From: Zea mays
Lineage: Eukaryota; Streptophyta; Magnoliopsida; Poales; Poaceae
Direction of reading: 5' to 3'
Assembly (NCBI RefSeq): GCF_902167145.1
Contig: NC_050098.1
Span: 31,428,501-31,492,500 of the forward strand
DNA: 64,000 bases
The position numbers were made by a program, and so were the translations under genes. Under the pieces are notes generated by a model. It was not told where the DNA came from. It searched no databases and was given only the letters and a program-made list of their open reading frames with translations. Shown here piece after piece: positions 1-11,085 of the stretch. Within the stretch, counting starts at the first letter, position 1; each line of letters opens with the position of its first letter.

Positions 1-1009
1 TTCCTTCTTCTCTTCTGTTGCTTTGAATGCAACGGGTTGCACCTCGGGTGTGGAGGTGGCGCCTTGCTCCAAGTTGACAATGTGTTTGGAGTCTTTGATC
101 ATAAGTTCAAAGCTCACAAACTTGCCAATAACCTCCTCGAGAGACATCTGTTTATATCTTGGATCTCCACGAATTAGTTGCACTTGAGTGGGATTACAAA
201 AAATAAGAGATCTAAGAATAACCTTGACCATTTCATGGTCATCCCACTTGGTGCTCCCGAGGTTGCACACTTGGTTGACCATAGTTTTAAGCCGATTGTA
301 CATTGCTTGTGGCTCCTCTCCGTTGTTAAGGACGAATCGGCCGAGTTCTCCCTCGATCGTTTCTCGCTTGGTGATCTTGGTCATCTCGTCCCCTTGATGT
401 GCCGTCTTGAGGACGTCCCAAATTTCTTTAGCATTTTTCAACCCTTGCACCTTATTATACTCTTCTCGACACAAGGAAGCGAGGAGTATAGAAGTTGCTT
501 GGGAATTAAAATGCCTAATTTGGGCGGCCTCATCCGATTCGTAGTCCTCGTCGCCTACTTGTGGTGCCCGCGCTCCAAACTCAACAATATCTCATATGCT
601 TTCGTGGAGTGAGGTTAGATGATGCCTCATTTTATCACTCCACATACAATAATCTTCACCATCAAAATATGGTGGTTTGCCTAGGGGTACCGAAAGTAAA
701 GGAGCGCATTTTGGAATATGAGGATAGCGTAGGGGCATCTTATTATACTTCTTGCACTCTTGGCGCTTCTAAGTGGTAGACTCGGTGCCGGATGTGGAAG
801 GTTATATGAAGAGTCTGTCTCGTAGTAGACCACCTTATTCATTTTCTTTTTTTCTTATCACCCTTCCTATGTGACTTGATGAAGGAAGCAGATTCCTTCT
901 TGTACTTGTCGTCGGGCTCTCTTGACGGAGACCGTTCATGGTTCTTCCTTCCCGAGCCTTCGGTCTTGTCGCCGGTGACTATCTCCCTCTTGGTGTATTC
1001 TCCCGACAT
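1..1009 (-). pseudogene. Sirevirus (Copia) gag, N-terminal part, broken and cut by window edge
   Basis: Read on the minus strand, an ATG at 1009 opens a gag protein of the Copia Sirevirus type (UBN2/retrotransposon gag family), which packages the element's RNA. The lysine/arginine-rich start (MSGEYTKREI) is followed by a GKPPYFDGE motif, then the conserved helical gag core (LGRFV, MYNRLKTMV, EEVIGKFVSFEL). The frame is broken twice. There is a shift in an A-rich run near 838-850. A TGA stop at 592-594 lies where relatives have tryptophan (SIWDI). The protein continues beyond base 1, so the zinc knuckle and pol are not visible. Its primer site and 5' LTR lie immediately upstream on the same strand. 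The Opie-like gag at 22,618 is similar in layout but clearly diverged, so this is another Sirevirus family. Confidence 0.8.
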
Positions 1010-1046
1010 CACTTCGATTTGTTAGACTCTTAATGAAGCACCGAGG

Positions 1047-1056
1047 TCTGATACCA
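1047..1056 (-). other. Primer binding site (initiator tRNA-Met type)
   Basis: The minus strand reads TGGTATCAGA two bases after the LTR end. It is complementary to the 3' end of plant initiator tRNA-Met, the usual Copia reverse-transcription primer. It fixes the orientation of the element and the LTR boundary. Confidence 0.8.
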
Positions 1057-1058
1057 AT

Positions 1059-2302
1059 TGAAAGTTGCCTAGAGGGGGGTGAATAGGCGAAACCTAAAAT
1101 TTACAACTTTAAACACGCACTATGCTCGGGGTTAGCGTTGGAAATAATTCGGAGTGCGGAAGATAGTTCTCCTTGCTATGAGTTGCTCAATCAATGCGGA
1201 TAAATTTGGGAGCCAACTCAAATCAATATGAGCAAGGAAACTTTTAGAGAGAGGAAGGGAGGGGAAACAAATTGAGTGGCGATCAACACAAATGAACAAG
1301 GCGATTTATTTACAGAGGTTCGGTTCCAAAGAACTTAGTCCCCATTGAGGAAGCCACAAAGGTCGGGTCTATTCCAACCCTTTTCCTCTCTCAATCGGTC
1401 ACACAGACCGGTCGAGGCTTCTCCTTAATCACTTTGGTCACTAAGACCCCGCAATGATCACCACACACTTAGGTGTCTCTTGCTAGCTTTACAAAGCACT
1501 TAGAGGAATAAGAATGAGAAGGAGAAAGCAATCCAAGCAACAAAGCAACAAAAGAACACAAAACACCCTCTCTCAAGTCACTAAGCAATTGTGTTGATTT
1601 GGAGGCATGGAGAGGATTTGATCTATTGATTGTGTCTTGGAGTGTAGTCTTTTGCTCTTGTATTGAATGTTGAGTTCAGAAAGCTTGGATAGCTTGAATG
1701 GAGGTGGTTGGGGGTATTTATAGCCCCAACCACTATTCTAGTTGTTGTTGTCGATGGCACACCGGACAGTCCAGTGGTGCACCGGACATGGCACTGTTCA
1801 GTGTTCGGTGTGTGCCACGTCAGCTGTCCGTTGGGGTTTGGAGCGGTTGATCGTTGGAGTCCGGTGGCACACCAGACATGTCTGGTGCGTCCTGACATTG
1901 CTGCCCTGACTTCTGACTGCGCACTGTTCACTTTTGCAGTCGACCGTTGCGTGCAGGTGATCGTTGCTTCGTTGGCTCACCGGACACTGTCCAGTGCACA
2001 CTGGACAGTCCAGTGAATTATAGCGGAGCGCGTCCCTGAGAAAACCGAGAGTGGCCAGTTTGTTCGTGCCTTGACCTGGGCACCGGACAGTGTCCGGTGC
2101 GCCACTGGCAGCACCAATATTAGTCATTGCTCCAAACTTGGTTGAGTCCCCAACTTAATTTCTTTTTTGTTTATGTTGAACCTTATGCACCTGAGATAAA
2201 TGACATCTAAGCAAACTAGTTAGCCCACGTGGTTTTTGATGGACGTCAAACACCAAAACCGATTATAGGAAATGTTTTAAGCCCATTTACCTTTCACCAA
2301 CA
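1059..2302 (-). repeat. 5' LTR of minus-strand Sirevirus
   Basis: On the minus strand the LTR starts TGTTGGTGAAAGG at 2302 and ends GCAACTTTCA at 1059, giving the TG...CA ends typical of LTRs. It is about 1.24 kb and abuts the primer binding site. Between about 1755 and 2105 it carries several copies of CACCGGACAGTCCGGTG-like palindromes, a hallmark of maize Sirevirus LTRs. The five bases beyond the LTR (AAATA, 2303-2307) would be one copy of the target duplication; the partner lies outside the window. Reading frames of about 100 codons here are by-products of the palindromes. Confidence 0.8.
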
Positions 2303-2663
2303 AAATATTTGTGAATAGAAGTAGTCCCAATTATTAAAGGACAACAAAATAAAAACAAATCTAAAACAACTAACAATCTTATAATACAATTCATAACTTA
2401 CACGTTACAAATATTTCAACTTAATAATAGTCTCAAACTCTCATAAATCATATAATACACAAATAAACAATAACTGGAATTTCTAATCGGATCCATAATG
2501 GAGCCCTGTGGTGTAGTTTTTTCTCGTCCATGCCCCATTAATATTCGGGACCTCGCCGGACAGAAACCATCCATGTACCCACCCCAAACGGGTCGGATAC
2601 CAAATTTACCATCCCTATTTCTACTAGATGGTCTCGATATATCGTTAGTGTATCATCCTATTA
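2303..2663. other. AT-rich intergenic DNA, no gene seen
   Basis: AT-rich sequence followed by a short GC-richer patch (about 2495-2600). No convincing reading frame, terminal repeat or RNA gene was found. Confidence 0.6.
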
Positions 2664-3458
2664 GCGGGTGTTTGGTTACCTAAGTAAATTTTGGACATTG
2701 TCACGTAAGATGTTTAAATATCAATTACGAGTATTAAAAATATTATAGTTATAAAACTAATTACACATATGAACGACCAGACAATTTATAAAACCTAATA
2801 AATTTATGAGTTAGCCATGTGATGCTACAGCAGGGGCGGACCCACAGGTGGGCCAGGTGGGCCACGACATACTCTAAGCCAAGACCACCAAGATCCCACT
2901 CCGTCTCTTAGTCCGTTCACATGGCGTTCAGGAAATCAGGATTTGGTTATGTTTGCTTCGTCTTCCTGTCTTCGTTTCCACAAGACAACGTCAAAGAACG
3001 AACGAGATCCAGAGAGGATCACACAGTTGTGGCGTTTGCCAGCCGCCGCCGTCGAGACACATCGTCTCGCTGTGACGCCGTCAAGTCATCGAGACGCATC
3101 ACCGCCGCTCCCGCCTCTCGGTTCCGGTTCGGCACAGCCGAATAGGACACAAATAGACTGTAGACTGACTGAGTTCTCCCCTCCAGCACAGGACACAACC
3201 ATACATATAGATATATATTTTATTGTTGATTTTTGTTTTGTTGATTCACTATAATTTTTTGTGCGGCACATTTGATAGAATTTTACATTGAAATTTTGTT
3301 GTGGCACACCCTATATGAAAATCCTAGGTCCACCACTGTGCTACAATAAACATTTGTTAATCATAGATTAATAAGTCTTAATAATTTTATCTCATGGCTG
3401 GCATTCAAACATTCGATGTGACATAGAATAAACTTTAGTCGAGGAGTCAAACACCCCC
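2664..3458. mobile_element. Tourist-like (PIF/Harbinger) MITE, split by a hAT-like insertion
   Basis: The left end GCGGGTGTTTGG and the right end CAAACACCCCC are imperfect inverted repeats. Both are flanked by TTA (2661-2663 and 3459-3461), the 3-bp target duplication of PIF/Harbinger elements. Removing the 508-bp insert at 2831-3338 plus one 8-bp duplication leaves about 279 bp, a normal MITE size. It has no coding capacity. Confidence 0.6.
2831..3338. mobile_element. Non-autonomous hAT-like element nested in the MITE
   Basis: The left end CAGGGGCGGACC and the right end GGTCCACCACTG form roughly 12-bp inverted repeats with two mismatches. The element is flanked by 8-bp direct repeats TGCTACAG (2823-2830) and TGCTACAA (3339-3346), which differ at one base. 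An 8-bp duplication fits the hAT superfamily. Reading frames of about 100 codons inside show no transposase motif, so the element would depend on another hAT for movement. Confidence 0.65.
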
Positions 3459-3689
3459 TTAAATAGCATGGCTAGCGACTATTATAGCATCAACAGTAGC
3501 GATGATAGGCTGGTTCCCGGTTCTAGCCCAGCTGGTCTGTATCTACTGCCATTCCAGCAACCCATAATTCAAACAAAGTATGTAAAATGCGAAAAATATA
3601 TAGGCCTTTAAACAAAAAAACAAAAGTACATAAATTAAATAAAGCACATTTTATTTAAAAACAATAAAATTGCATAGTTCATAAAAAAC

Positions 3690-4260
3690 TACTCTTCATT
3701 CTCCTCACCCTTCTCTTCGTCTTCTTTCTCGTTTCCTTTGTTATCTATTTTTAATTGTTTGGTCAATTATTTAACGATCAATATATCATCATTTAAGTGG
3801 TCAGTGTTATGATACATCAAGTTGGTGAACTGCTCATACAATTTTGCATGATTTAACTTCTCGTTGGTCCTATAGTGATGCTTCGCTATGGCCATCTAGC
3901 TAGGTTCTCGTTGTTGCTCGTTGCTGGTTCTTTGTCCTTGCATTGATCTCTTGCCTTTAGCGACTAATAGGACATGGTGCTTCAACACTAATAGACGATC
4001 TGAAGCTATAATCATCCTTCATGTTGAGGTGAAATCGTTTTCTCACATCGCCTGAGTCAGAGTCACTATATCATGCGCACCACTTTGGTTGATGATGAAA
4101 TGTCTATCACATGTGCTCTAGCTTGAATTCAGTTTTATTAGGCATGTTGTGAAAGTTATTATTTGCAGCTTGGAACACATTAGCATCATCTATTTCGCTT
4201 GGCCGAGCCACAAATAAGTAGCTATAGAAGTCATTGAAGAGGGTGACCTTTCAGTGGGAT
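3690..4260 (-). pseudogene. Decayed PIF/Harbinger ORF1-like (NAM-associated domain) gene
   Basis: Minus-strand translation in shifting frames recovers pieces typical of the ORF1/Myb-like protein of plant PIF/Harbinger transposons. There is an FKLEH...PKWC block (the usual pattern is a Phe-Lys-x-x-His-Cys-Trp...Pro-Lys-Trp segment), with stops where the Cys-Trp should be. After it come a serine/arginine stretch, a PISR...EINARTK block and a hydrophilic C-terminus rich in Glu and Asp. The intact family protein pairs with the DDE transposase and guides it to DNA. Several stops and frameshifts make this a dead copy. The family assignment rests on recalled motif layout and is moderate. Confidence 0.45.
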
Positions 4261-5822
4261 AAAAGTGGATATCCAAATTGTTTGGATAAATTTAATATTT
4301 TAAATACATATGTATGAAACTTGATGTTGATATTTTATTATGTTATCAAGCACATTATTACAAATAAGAATAAAAATCTGCATAAATTATTTTATACTAT
4401 TTGCTCCCTACAACAAAAAGGTGAATAAATATCTGAATCTGTATCAAATTTTATCTATATGATTTGAGAAGATATATGATAAATTTGAGATTCACCTTTT
4501 ATGTACCAAATTCTGCATTGTCAGGTTCTTCAACGATAACCAGCTCTCCTCTGCATACCCAGTGACTCATGCAGGGTTCACCGATGTGGAGGTCTATGAC
4601 AAATTTACAATAGAGATGGAGGCGTGCGCTTGGTGAAGCATGGATCAAAGCTGTACACGTTCCCTGAATACAAGCATGGATCAAAGCTTCTGTTAATAGT
4701 GGCAATATATGGCCCAAATGAGTCATTTGAGGCCCTGCTGGTTGATCTTTAGTTTAGGTTTATGTGATCGTAGTAGTATTTAGTGGGCTAGGCTCTCGTA
4801 ATAATTTGGAGTAACTATTTACAAGGACACAACCTACTTGTTATGCGTGTATGTGTGATGAACCTGATGATACCATAGGTATTGTTTCAACTCGTACTGA
4901 TGTTCTATGGTTTAACAAGCAGAATGTAAGTAAGTGGTGATTGAAGATCTTTTTTTTAGTCTTGATACCTGCGTGCCAATTCATTGAGAAGAGAAAATAA
5001 AGAGTACAATGGAGAGGTCAAAGCGACCACTCCCGTACACACCCAATGCACATGTGAATCACAGAATCAGATTATGTAAGTGCCACACTAGTTTGGTCCA
5101 GTTTGGTGAACAAATATACTGAGCTGTGAGGTCTTGGTCATAGTTAAACAATACCAAGACAGGTGTAAATTGATGCTACTGCATCAAGTTTATAGTCGTG
5201 ATACTAGTAGATTCAGTTGATGTTGTTGGCACTGTTTGTGAGTTTGTATAATATTGTTTTGTTTTCATTCATCTGATTTATGCCCTCATTCTTGTGACAT
5301 TATAGTATTCTGTAGTCTATTTGAACCTGCATTTAATGTGGGCATCAAAGGCAGAATACGTATGATGTGTAGAGCCATGAGCCTTGCAACTTATGTATTC
5401 TGGTATTTTAATACTTCTAAGATTTTGTATGAAAGATTCTTCCAATGTTCTCCCCATATTATACTAGACGCTTGAATAGAAAATTTGAGTTGTGTTCTTT
5501 GTAAAGTTTTTTAGTAAATCATCATCAATGTTGTTTTTTCTAAAAAATGAAAAAGATATTTTAGGTGAAATACATGAGGAAATAGCCAAGAACTGCTTGC
5601 CATGTGTTCTTGTTGCTAATATATTGTTCTTATTCAATCATTCTGCATCTAGCAATCTCAACAACTTTCCAAGCATCAACAGGCATGATCTTTACTTCCC
5701 AATGTCACTCCTATCTTATGAGTCAAACATTTAACAAGAACATGTTGTTGAAATATAGCTTGCAAATACCCCTGCTACGAAGGTAGTAAAATTCTGGAAT
5801 CGATGTCGGTTAATTTACATAT
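4261..5822. other. Intergenic DNA with one possible decayed exon
   Basis: There is no intact gene. Around 4520-4752 the plus strand carries two short open stretches in different frames whose amino-acid make-up looks protein-like (one contains HAGFTDVEVYDKF; another ends AIYGPNESFEALLVDL before a stop). They may be a worn gene fragment, but I do not recognise the family. The rest is AT-rich with no repeats I could bound. Confidence 0.3.
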
Positions 5823-5953
5823 CTACAATTTAGATGGTTCTAGATAAAAACGGTCCGAGTGCAGTAAAATACAGTCTTTTACTGAACAAGCTCTAAAAGT
5901 TCTAGACTTTTGCAGTCTTGTCCCGTTTTTATCTAGAACCGTCTAAATTGTAG
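5823..5953. repeat. Foldback (hairpin) element with 31-bp arms
   Basis: Arms 5823-5853 and 5923-5953 are inverted complements with one mismatch in 31. They enclose about 69 bp that include a smaller internal hairpin-like stretch. A third partial copy of the right arm, in the same orientation, follows at about 5987-6008. The size and structure suggest a MITE, but no clear target duplication was found. Confidence 0.5.
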
Positions 5954-6339
5954 AAATATGCATGTTGTTTTGACCTCTCTACATATCTAGAACCGCCTAA
6001 ATTGTTTGGCCTGGTGACTTAAGTTGCATAATTGTGAAAAAAAATCTATTGCTAAGTACTATACTGGGCACCAGTCATCTTTGATTTACGAAATCAAACA
6101 TCTACACATGACAATCATATAAAATGTAGCTCAATTAGTGGAAAGTGTAAAAAATCTACCAACCCTGAACAAATTTTTGTGTTTGGCTTCCATCAAGATT
6201 TCTATAGGAGATTGGTTTTATACTAAATACCAGCTTATAAATCAGTTGGGATAGTGTTTGTTTACATAATCTTATCTGGCTTCTTATGGAACACATTAGT
6301 GAAGTCATTTAGGGAGATGACATCCACTCCCTTCTTCCT

Positions 6340-7184
6340 GACGGCCCTTCGGTGGCAATCCATAGTAAAGTGTGAGAGGTATCACCTCTCTAACTCCTCG
6401 AGTTGCTTCTTTATGTAGTCTTCAAATTCTTGTTGGTCGTCGGTCGACAAACTCTCAAAAGTTAGCCCAAGGATGTTGTCTTGGGAGACATTGGTGTGTT
6501 TATTTGGATCAGCTATCATGGCCGATCTAATACGTCTGATCAGATAGATCCGATCTTTCCCCCCAGCGGAGTCGTAAAAAAGTGTGTTGCCGTTGATTTG
6601 GTCACCAAACACTAGGGTGTACCGGCTGACGGCGCCCTCTATGACGGCGCAGATGGTCCACGACTCTAGACTGGACGGTTCGCTACCTCACAGAAGGAGC
6701 AGGTCCTTCCTGCGTTGCTCCAGATGGTCTGTGTCATGGGCTAGACGGTCCACGATGGTGCATGGTCGTCTTCCTCCTCGCAGGAACCTAGGTGCTCCAC
6801 TATAAGTAACCTAGGATATTTGATTTCACTCTGCCCAAAACGGATCTAGACGACATAGAGTCGAATAGGGGTGGATGTGGATATGCGTTAAGCTACAACT
6901 AAAACTACGTTACCTCTACTCCTAGAGCATGAATGATAAATGACTGATAAGAAAGTAATAGATTTGTTCGATTGAAATATGTTCGAGATTTCTCAATCGA
7001 TCGTACCCATTTATATTTATAGGGGAGGAGATCTGAATCCATCATATCCGCACGGATAGGTTAGGATAACCACGCATGAGATAAATAATCTCGCTCGCGC
7101 TCATCTGGTCGCGAGGGCGCGGACCGTCCAAACTATAGGACTGAACCGCCGACCGTGTCTAGGTGCCAAATATAATGCTCAACA
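6340..7184 (-). mobile_element. Decayed Gypsy-type LTR and leader remnant
   Basis: On the minus strand a terminus TGTTGAGCATTATATTTGGC begins at 7184. A promoter-like CTATAAATATAAATGGG lies near 7005-7025, and the sequence holds several GGACCGTCC-type motifs common in maize Gypsy LTRs. Further in (6382-6612) a 76-codon minus-strand frame, rich in charged residues and ending QLEELER, resembles a leader or gag fragment, although I could not match it to a named family. No second LTR or pol remains. The inner LTR edge and the primer site were not resolved. Confidence 0.4.
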
Positions 7185-8016
7185 GATACTATATATATGT
7201 TTTATTTTAAATAAATTTACATTCATTTTCATGCTGGGAGCTCTAAATGTTTCCTTTGTCACATGACTTACCATTGTCTTACTTGTCCTTTAGAAATTGG
7301 AGCAGTGTACCAAAAAAAATGGTGTTCCCCAACACATGTTTTATTTGTCGAATCCATCCAACCCATCCATCATTAAGACCCACTTTTGCCACCAACCCCA
7401 CACACCAAGACGTGCGAGCGTTGGCGTAGTTACGCGCAAGGTGACAAGGTGCGCGAACAGTCCTGGTGTGGCTGGAGATGGGGTCCAAGTACATGCGAGG
7501 GTGCTGTGATTGACCGATGACTCTAAGTGCGGCTTATGCCAGGCTTTGAGTTCGATTTTCTGCATATCCAGCAGGCCGGTATAATACGTTGAGCGGTATA
7601 ATACATGATGACATGTACTAGACAGTAATTTTACTAGTACGTGATACAAAGCGCTCACCTGCTCAACTGACTGGCCGCAGCAGCTGATTTGATCGGCCGA
7701 TACGTGGGCCCTGGGTCCGTCCGGTCCATCTCACTCCCTGTCACCGCGCATCTTGCTCTGATTGTTTTGCCTGCCTGCCTGACTGTGCCTGCACGCTTGC
7801 TGCAGCCCGCCATGAGCCATGCAATGCGCCTGGGCGCCCTGCTGCCTACCGCTCGTCGTATTTGGAACAGGTCACCATCATTATGCGCGTTACTGCGCCC
7901 CCACATCCAGTCTCAAACGACTCTGTCTGATCATACGGTCATTTCTGGTGCAGATATAGATAAATAACTTTATAATAATTTATTTTACATCCACTAATTC
8001 AGCCACCGTTTCTCAC
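7185..8016. other. Intergenic DNA, nothing identified
   Basis: Mixed-composition DNA with several overlapping frames of 60-105 codons on both strands. None shows domain motifs, and their mutual overlap argues they are chance frames. No terminal repeats were found. Confidence 0.5.
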
Positions 8017-8024
8017 GCTATAGG

Positions 8025-8783
8025 CGTACATTCGGGCCACCCGGCCTGGCCCAAGCCTGAAAAGGACCGTATTATTTGAATTTCGGGTCAGACCGACCCG
8101 TTTGAATTTCGGGCCGTGCCGGCCGGCCCACGGCCCGACCCGTAATTGCTCAAACGTGCCGGGCTCATTTCGGGCGGCCCGAAATTATAAAATCCCAAAA
8201 TTCACATTAGGGCCCGAAATTCTATTTTTGGCTCGAAATTCAGTTGTTGGCCCGCAATTCACATCAGAGCCCGAAATTCAAAACAAATTTAATAAAACAA
8301 ATAAAAGATAAGACAAATAAATTTGACCAAAAACAAACTTAATATTTGTATTAAGTTACTAGAGCTATGCAATGACTACATCGTTTACAAATCATTTTGT
8401 TAGAAAGAAAAAGAGTATAATCAGCTCTATATAAAGTTCGTAAGTTCAGTTTATTATCTAATGTTCATAACAAAAATAAAATTACATCACATACTCTAAT
8501 TCAAAGCTATAAAAAACATCTAACTAACATTATCTCTAACTTTGTGTTCTTTATCAAGTACATGAAAGTGCAGAATGAAGTGTGATTTTAATAAATATAT
8601 AGGCCTTTTCGTGCCTCTATATGGGTCATTTCGTGTCTGCCTTAAACGGGTCGTGCTCGTGCCCGCCCATGGGCCGCGACATCGGCCTAAACCCGGCCCG
8701 ATATATCGGGCCGTGCGTGCCGTACCTGGGCCATGCTTTTTTCATGTTTCGGGCCAGCTCATCAGGCTTGGCCCAAATGTACA
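8025..8783. mobile_element. Putative non-autonomous hAT-like element rich in GGCCCG
   Basis: The ends CGTACATTCGGGCC and GGCCCAAATGTACA are inverted repeats with two mismatches. They are flanked by GCTATAGG (8017-8024) and GCTATACC (8784-8791), a possible 8-bp duplication matching at six positions. The subterminal 150-250 bp at each end are packed with GGCCCG/CGGGCC motifs and a repeated CCCGAAATTC. Subterminal motif clusters are usual transposase-binding arrays in hAT elements. There is no transposase-like coding. The imperfect duplication keeps confidence modest. Confidence 0.42.
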
Positions 8784-8791
8784 GCTATACC

Positions 8792-10076
8792 TCACGTTCA
8801 ACTAAAGTTAACGCACGTGATAATTCAAAATGGAATAATGCGGGTAACCAATCATATGTCATGTGCGCCCGCCGCTACACCACCGATCCCAATTATTAGC
8901 TAGTAGTAGCCGTTTCGCACGTCGGATACTATTTTTGAAATGGCTATCGAGGAGTAGGTAGGATTTAGGGGCGGAAAGGAAAGGAAAGGTTGCTGCGTGC
9001 CTCAAAACGATTGTCAAGCGGACGGTTTGTTTGTTTGTATACCACATGCATGCTGGGGCTGGCCATTTGCAGCAGCACCAAGTAAACTCTGACGACCATT
9101 CAACTGCACACCAAAGGATACGGGAACAGACTAGCAGGAGGCTATCGATATCCACCAGAGAGACTAGCATGAATGAAGTAGACCGGACGTAGGGGAGTGC
9201 GCACAGGCACAGAGTATCTAATCGTACTATCTGAGATTCTGGCTCGCTGGGTGTGGTGTGGTGGGTCCGTCTGGTTACTCGTCACTGTCCCGCGGCAGCG
9301 GCACTAGAGCGCGGCGCGGGGCCATGTGCTTGGCTGGGGGCTAAGCTGTCGTCTCGTCATTGGAGAACATGGATCCCACGATTCCCGGTCAGGCGGACCC
9401 CGTGTGTCAAGTTGCGACCATTTTGGGGCATCCCGATGCCAAACGAGCTTAACCTTTTGCGGCATAGCCCTGCCCACCGCCCCGCGGGACACTCTAGTAG
9501 CACTGTGCAGGTGCCGGCGCCCGGCGGGTCGGGGTGTCTGCTAACTGCTAAGAGCTTGTTCAGTTTATGGATTGATTGGCGTAACTAAACAAGTCCTACC
9601 GGAAACCGCCGCACGCTTACGGTCCCAACCGCACTGGCGCACCTTCATTCCGCCCGCAAATCTGACCACCACGCCGCCGTCTCCTCCAACTATTGTCATC
9701 ATCCACACGCCACAGTGGTGCCGTGCGGATGCAGTGCAGAACAGACAGCTACATCATGAGAGAGAAGAAATCGGCTCTAGACCTCAACCTCTCTTCTCGT
9801 GACCTGCTCCCTCGGCCCTCATTAATTTCTCCATGTCACGCTGTATCATAATATTTAACATATTCAGCCAAAATAACTTATAAGTGAAAAAATTGTAGAA
9901 ACGCAACCCAATGAAAAAACAAAATGATACGGTGAATCAGTCATATGTTTTCGCGTACCACCAGCAACAATATATTCACCCATGCTCTTTTACCGATCAG
10001 CAGTATAAGTATCTCTATAGTATTTACATGTACGAGGATGAAACATATGACTAGCATCACACGACAGAAAAAAAAA
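8792..10076. other. Intergenic DNA with a GC-rich stretch, no gene supported
   Basis: About 9240-9800 is GC-rich with overlapping frames on both strands (up to 111 codons), none with recognisable motifs. A short palindromic piece near 9550-9596 (TTGTTCAG ... CTAAACAA) resembles the ends of a Tourist-type MITE. It is too short to call. Confidence 0.45.

Positions 10077-10077
<1 letters not shown>

Positions 10078-10138
<61 letters not shown>
10078..10138. repeat. (TA)n microsatellite
   Basis: About 30 uninterrupted TA/AT dinucleotide repeats. A frame reading Tyr-Ile repeats through it is an artefact. Confidence 0.97.
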
Positions 10139-10140
<2 letters not shown>

Positions 10141-10212
10141 CCCATAATAATAATTTTTACCCTAAATGACCATTAGAGTTTTCATGGAATATACTATGAA
10201 CAATCTCCCTAC

Positions 10213-10308
10213 CTGCACTAGAGTCAACTATCTATACAACTATTCTAATCCGTTAAGTGTCTGCACTAGAGTCAACTATCTATACAACTATTCTAATCCG
10301 TTAAGTGT
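10213..10308. repeat. Perfect 48-bp tandem duplication
   Basis: Bases 10213-10260 are repeated without a visible mismatch at 10261-10308. This suggests a recent local slippage or repair event. No gene is affected. Confidence 0.93.
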
Positions 10309-10726
10309 GTGATCCGTTAGGTTAACGTGTAGAGCCATTAGTTTGTCGATCGTTCTTGCTCACCTGAGTCCGGAGATGCCCTTGTCACACTGGGTTAGTG
10401 GCATCTGTACCATCTTGTGTCTTCACCTTACGTCACCACAGTTCACAACCATGGGACTCCTTTAGAAACCTGCTTTAGTAATCGAAAGTACGAATCCAAG
10501 ACTATAGGTCATATGAGGTTAAACAAAATAATGTATTTCATCCCTGTGACTCGTGGGACCCGAGGCAAAAAAATGCCTTCCACCCCTACAGCTCGAACCT
10601 AAGAACTATCGTGCATAGCATTTTTACCCCCATCTACACAATATAAACATCAATGGATAAGATGTTTTTTTTAAAAAGTAACATGTTGAAGGATCTTTAG
10701 TCCCGTTAGTATTGAATATAGCTATG
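10309..10726. other. Intergenic flank of the Copia insertion
   Basis: No gene or bounded repeat. It ends in ACTAA (10727-10731), one copy of the target duplication of the Copia element. Confidence 0.5.
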
Positions 10727-10731
10727 ACTAA

Positions 10732-11023
10732 TGTTGAGTTTGTGATCCAAATTCTGAAGAAGGCGGCTAAGTTGGCGAGCGAAGCGGAGCCCCCCCGCGG
10801 TACGGATCGTTTTAGGGTTTCACCTCTATAAATATCTTTGTAAGCTGCAGTAGATAACTATCTCTCAATTGTAAATCTCCTGCGATCTATAACCACCCGA
10901 AAATAGTGAGAAGTTGCCGGCCGGCGCCCGTGATTTTTTCCCCTTCACTTTAGAGGGGTTTTCCACATTAAATCTGTGTCTTCTCTGTGATTGATCCTAT
11001 TTGTGTCGCATTCATTTATAACA
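10732..11023 (+). repeat. 5' LTR of the Copia element
   Basis: 292 bp, TGTTGAGTTTGTG...TTTATAACA. It contains a TATA-like CTATAAATA near 10826-10834 that could drive element transcription. It carries about 36 net bases missing from the 3' LTR. Confidence 0.92.
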
Positions 11024-11025
11024 AG

Positions 11026-11037
11026 TGGTATCGGAGC
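11026..11037 (+). other. Primer binding site of the Copia element
   Basis: TGGTATCGGAGC, two bases after the LTR, is a near-match to the complement of the initiator tRNA-Met 3' end. An open frame reading through this site from 10987 is non-coding; the real gag start is the ATG at 11086. Confidence 0.85.
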
Positions 11038-11085
11038 TTTGGTTGTTTGGTGATCGGTGTGCTAGGGTTTCCTGCCGGCGCACAG

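Noticed and set aside
7655..7967. Overlapping 83- and 92-codon frames on opposite strands
   Set aside because: They overlap with no motif, no splice context and no repeat association, so they are chance frames in GC-richer DNA.
9945..10169. 74-codon plus-strand frame with Tyr-Ile repeats
   Set aside because: It is the TA microsatellite read in frame.
10987..11085. Apparent N-terminal extension of the Copia gag from 10987
   Set aside because: It starts inside the LTR and runs through the primer site, so ATG 11086 is the real start.
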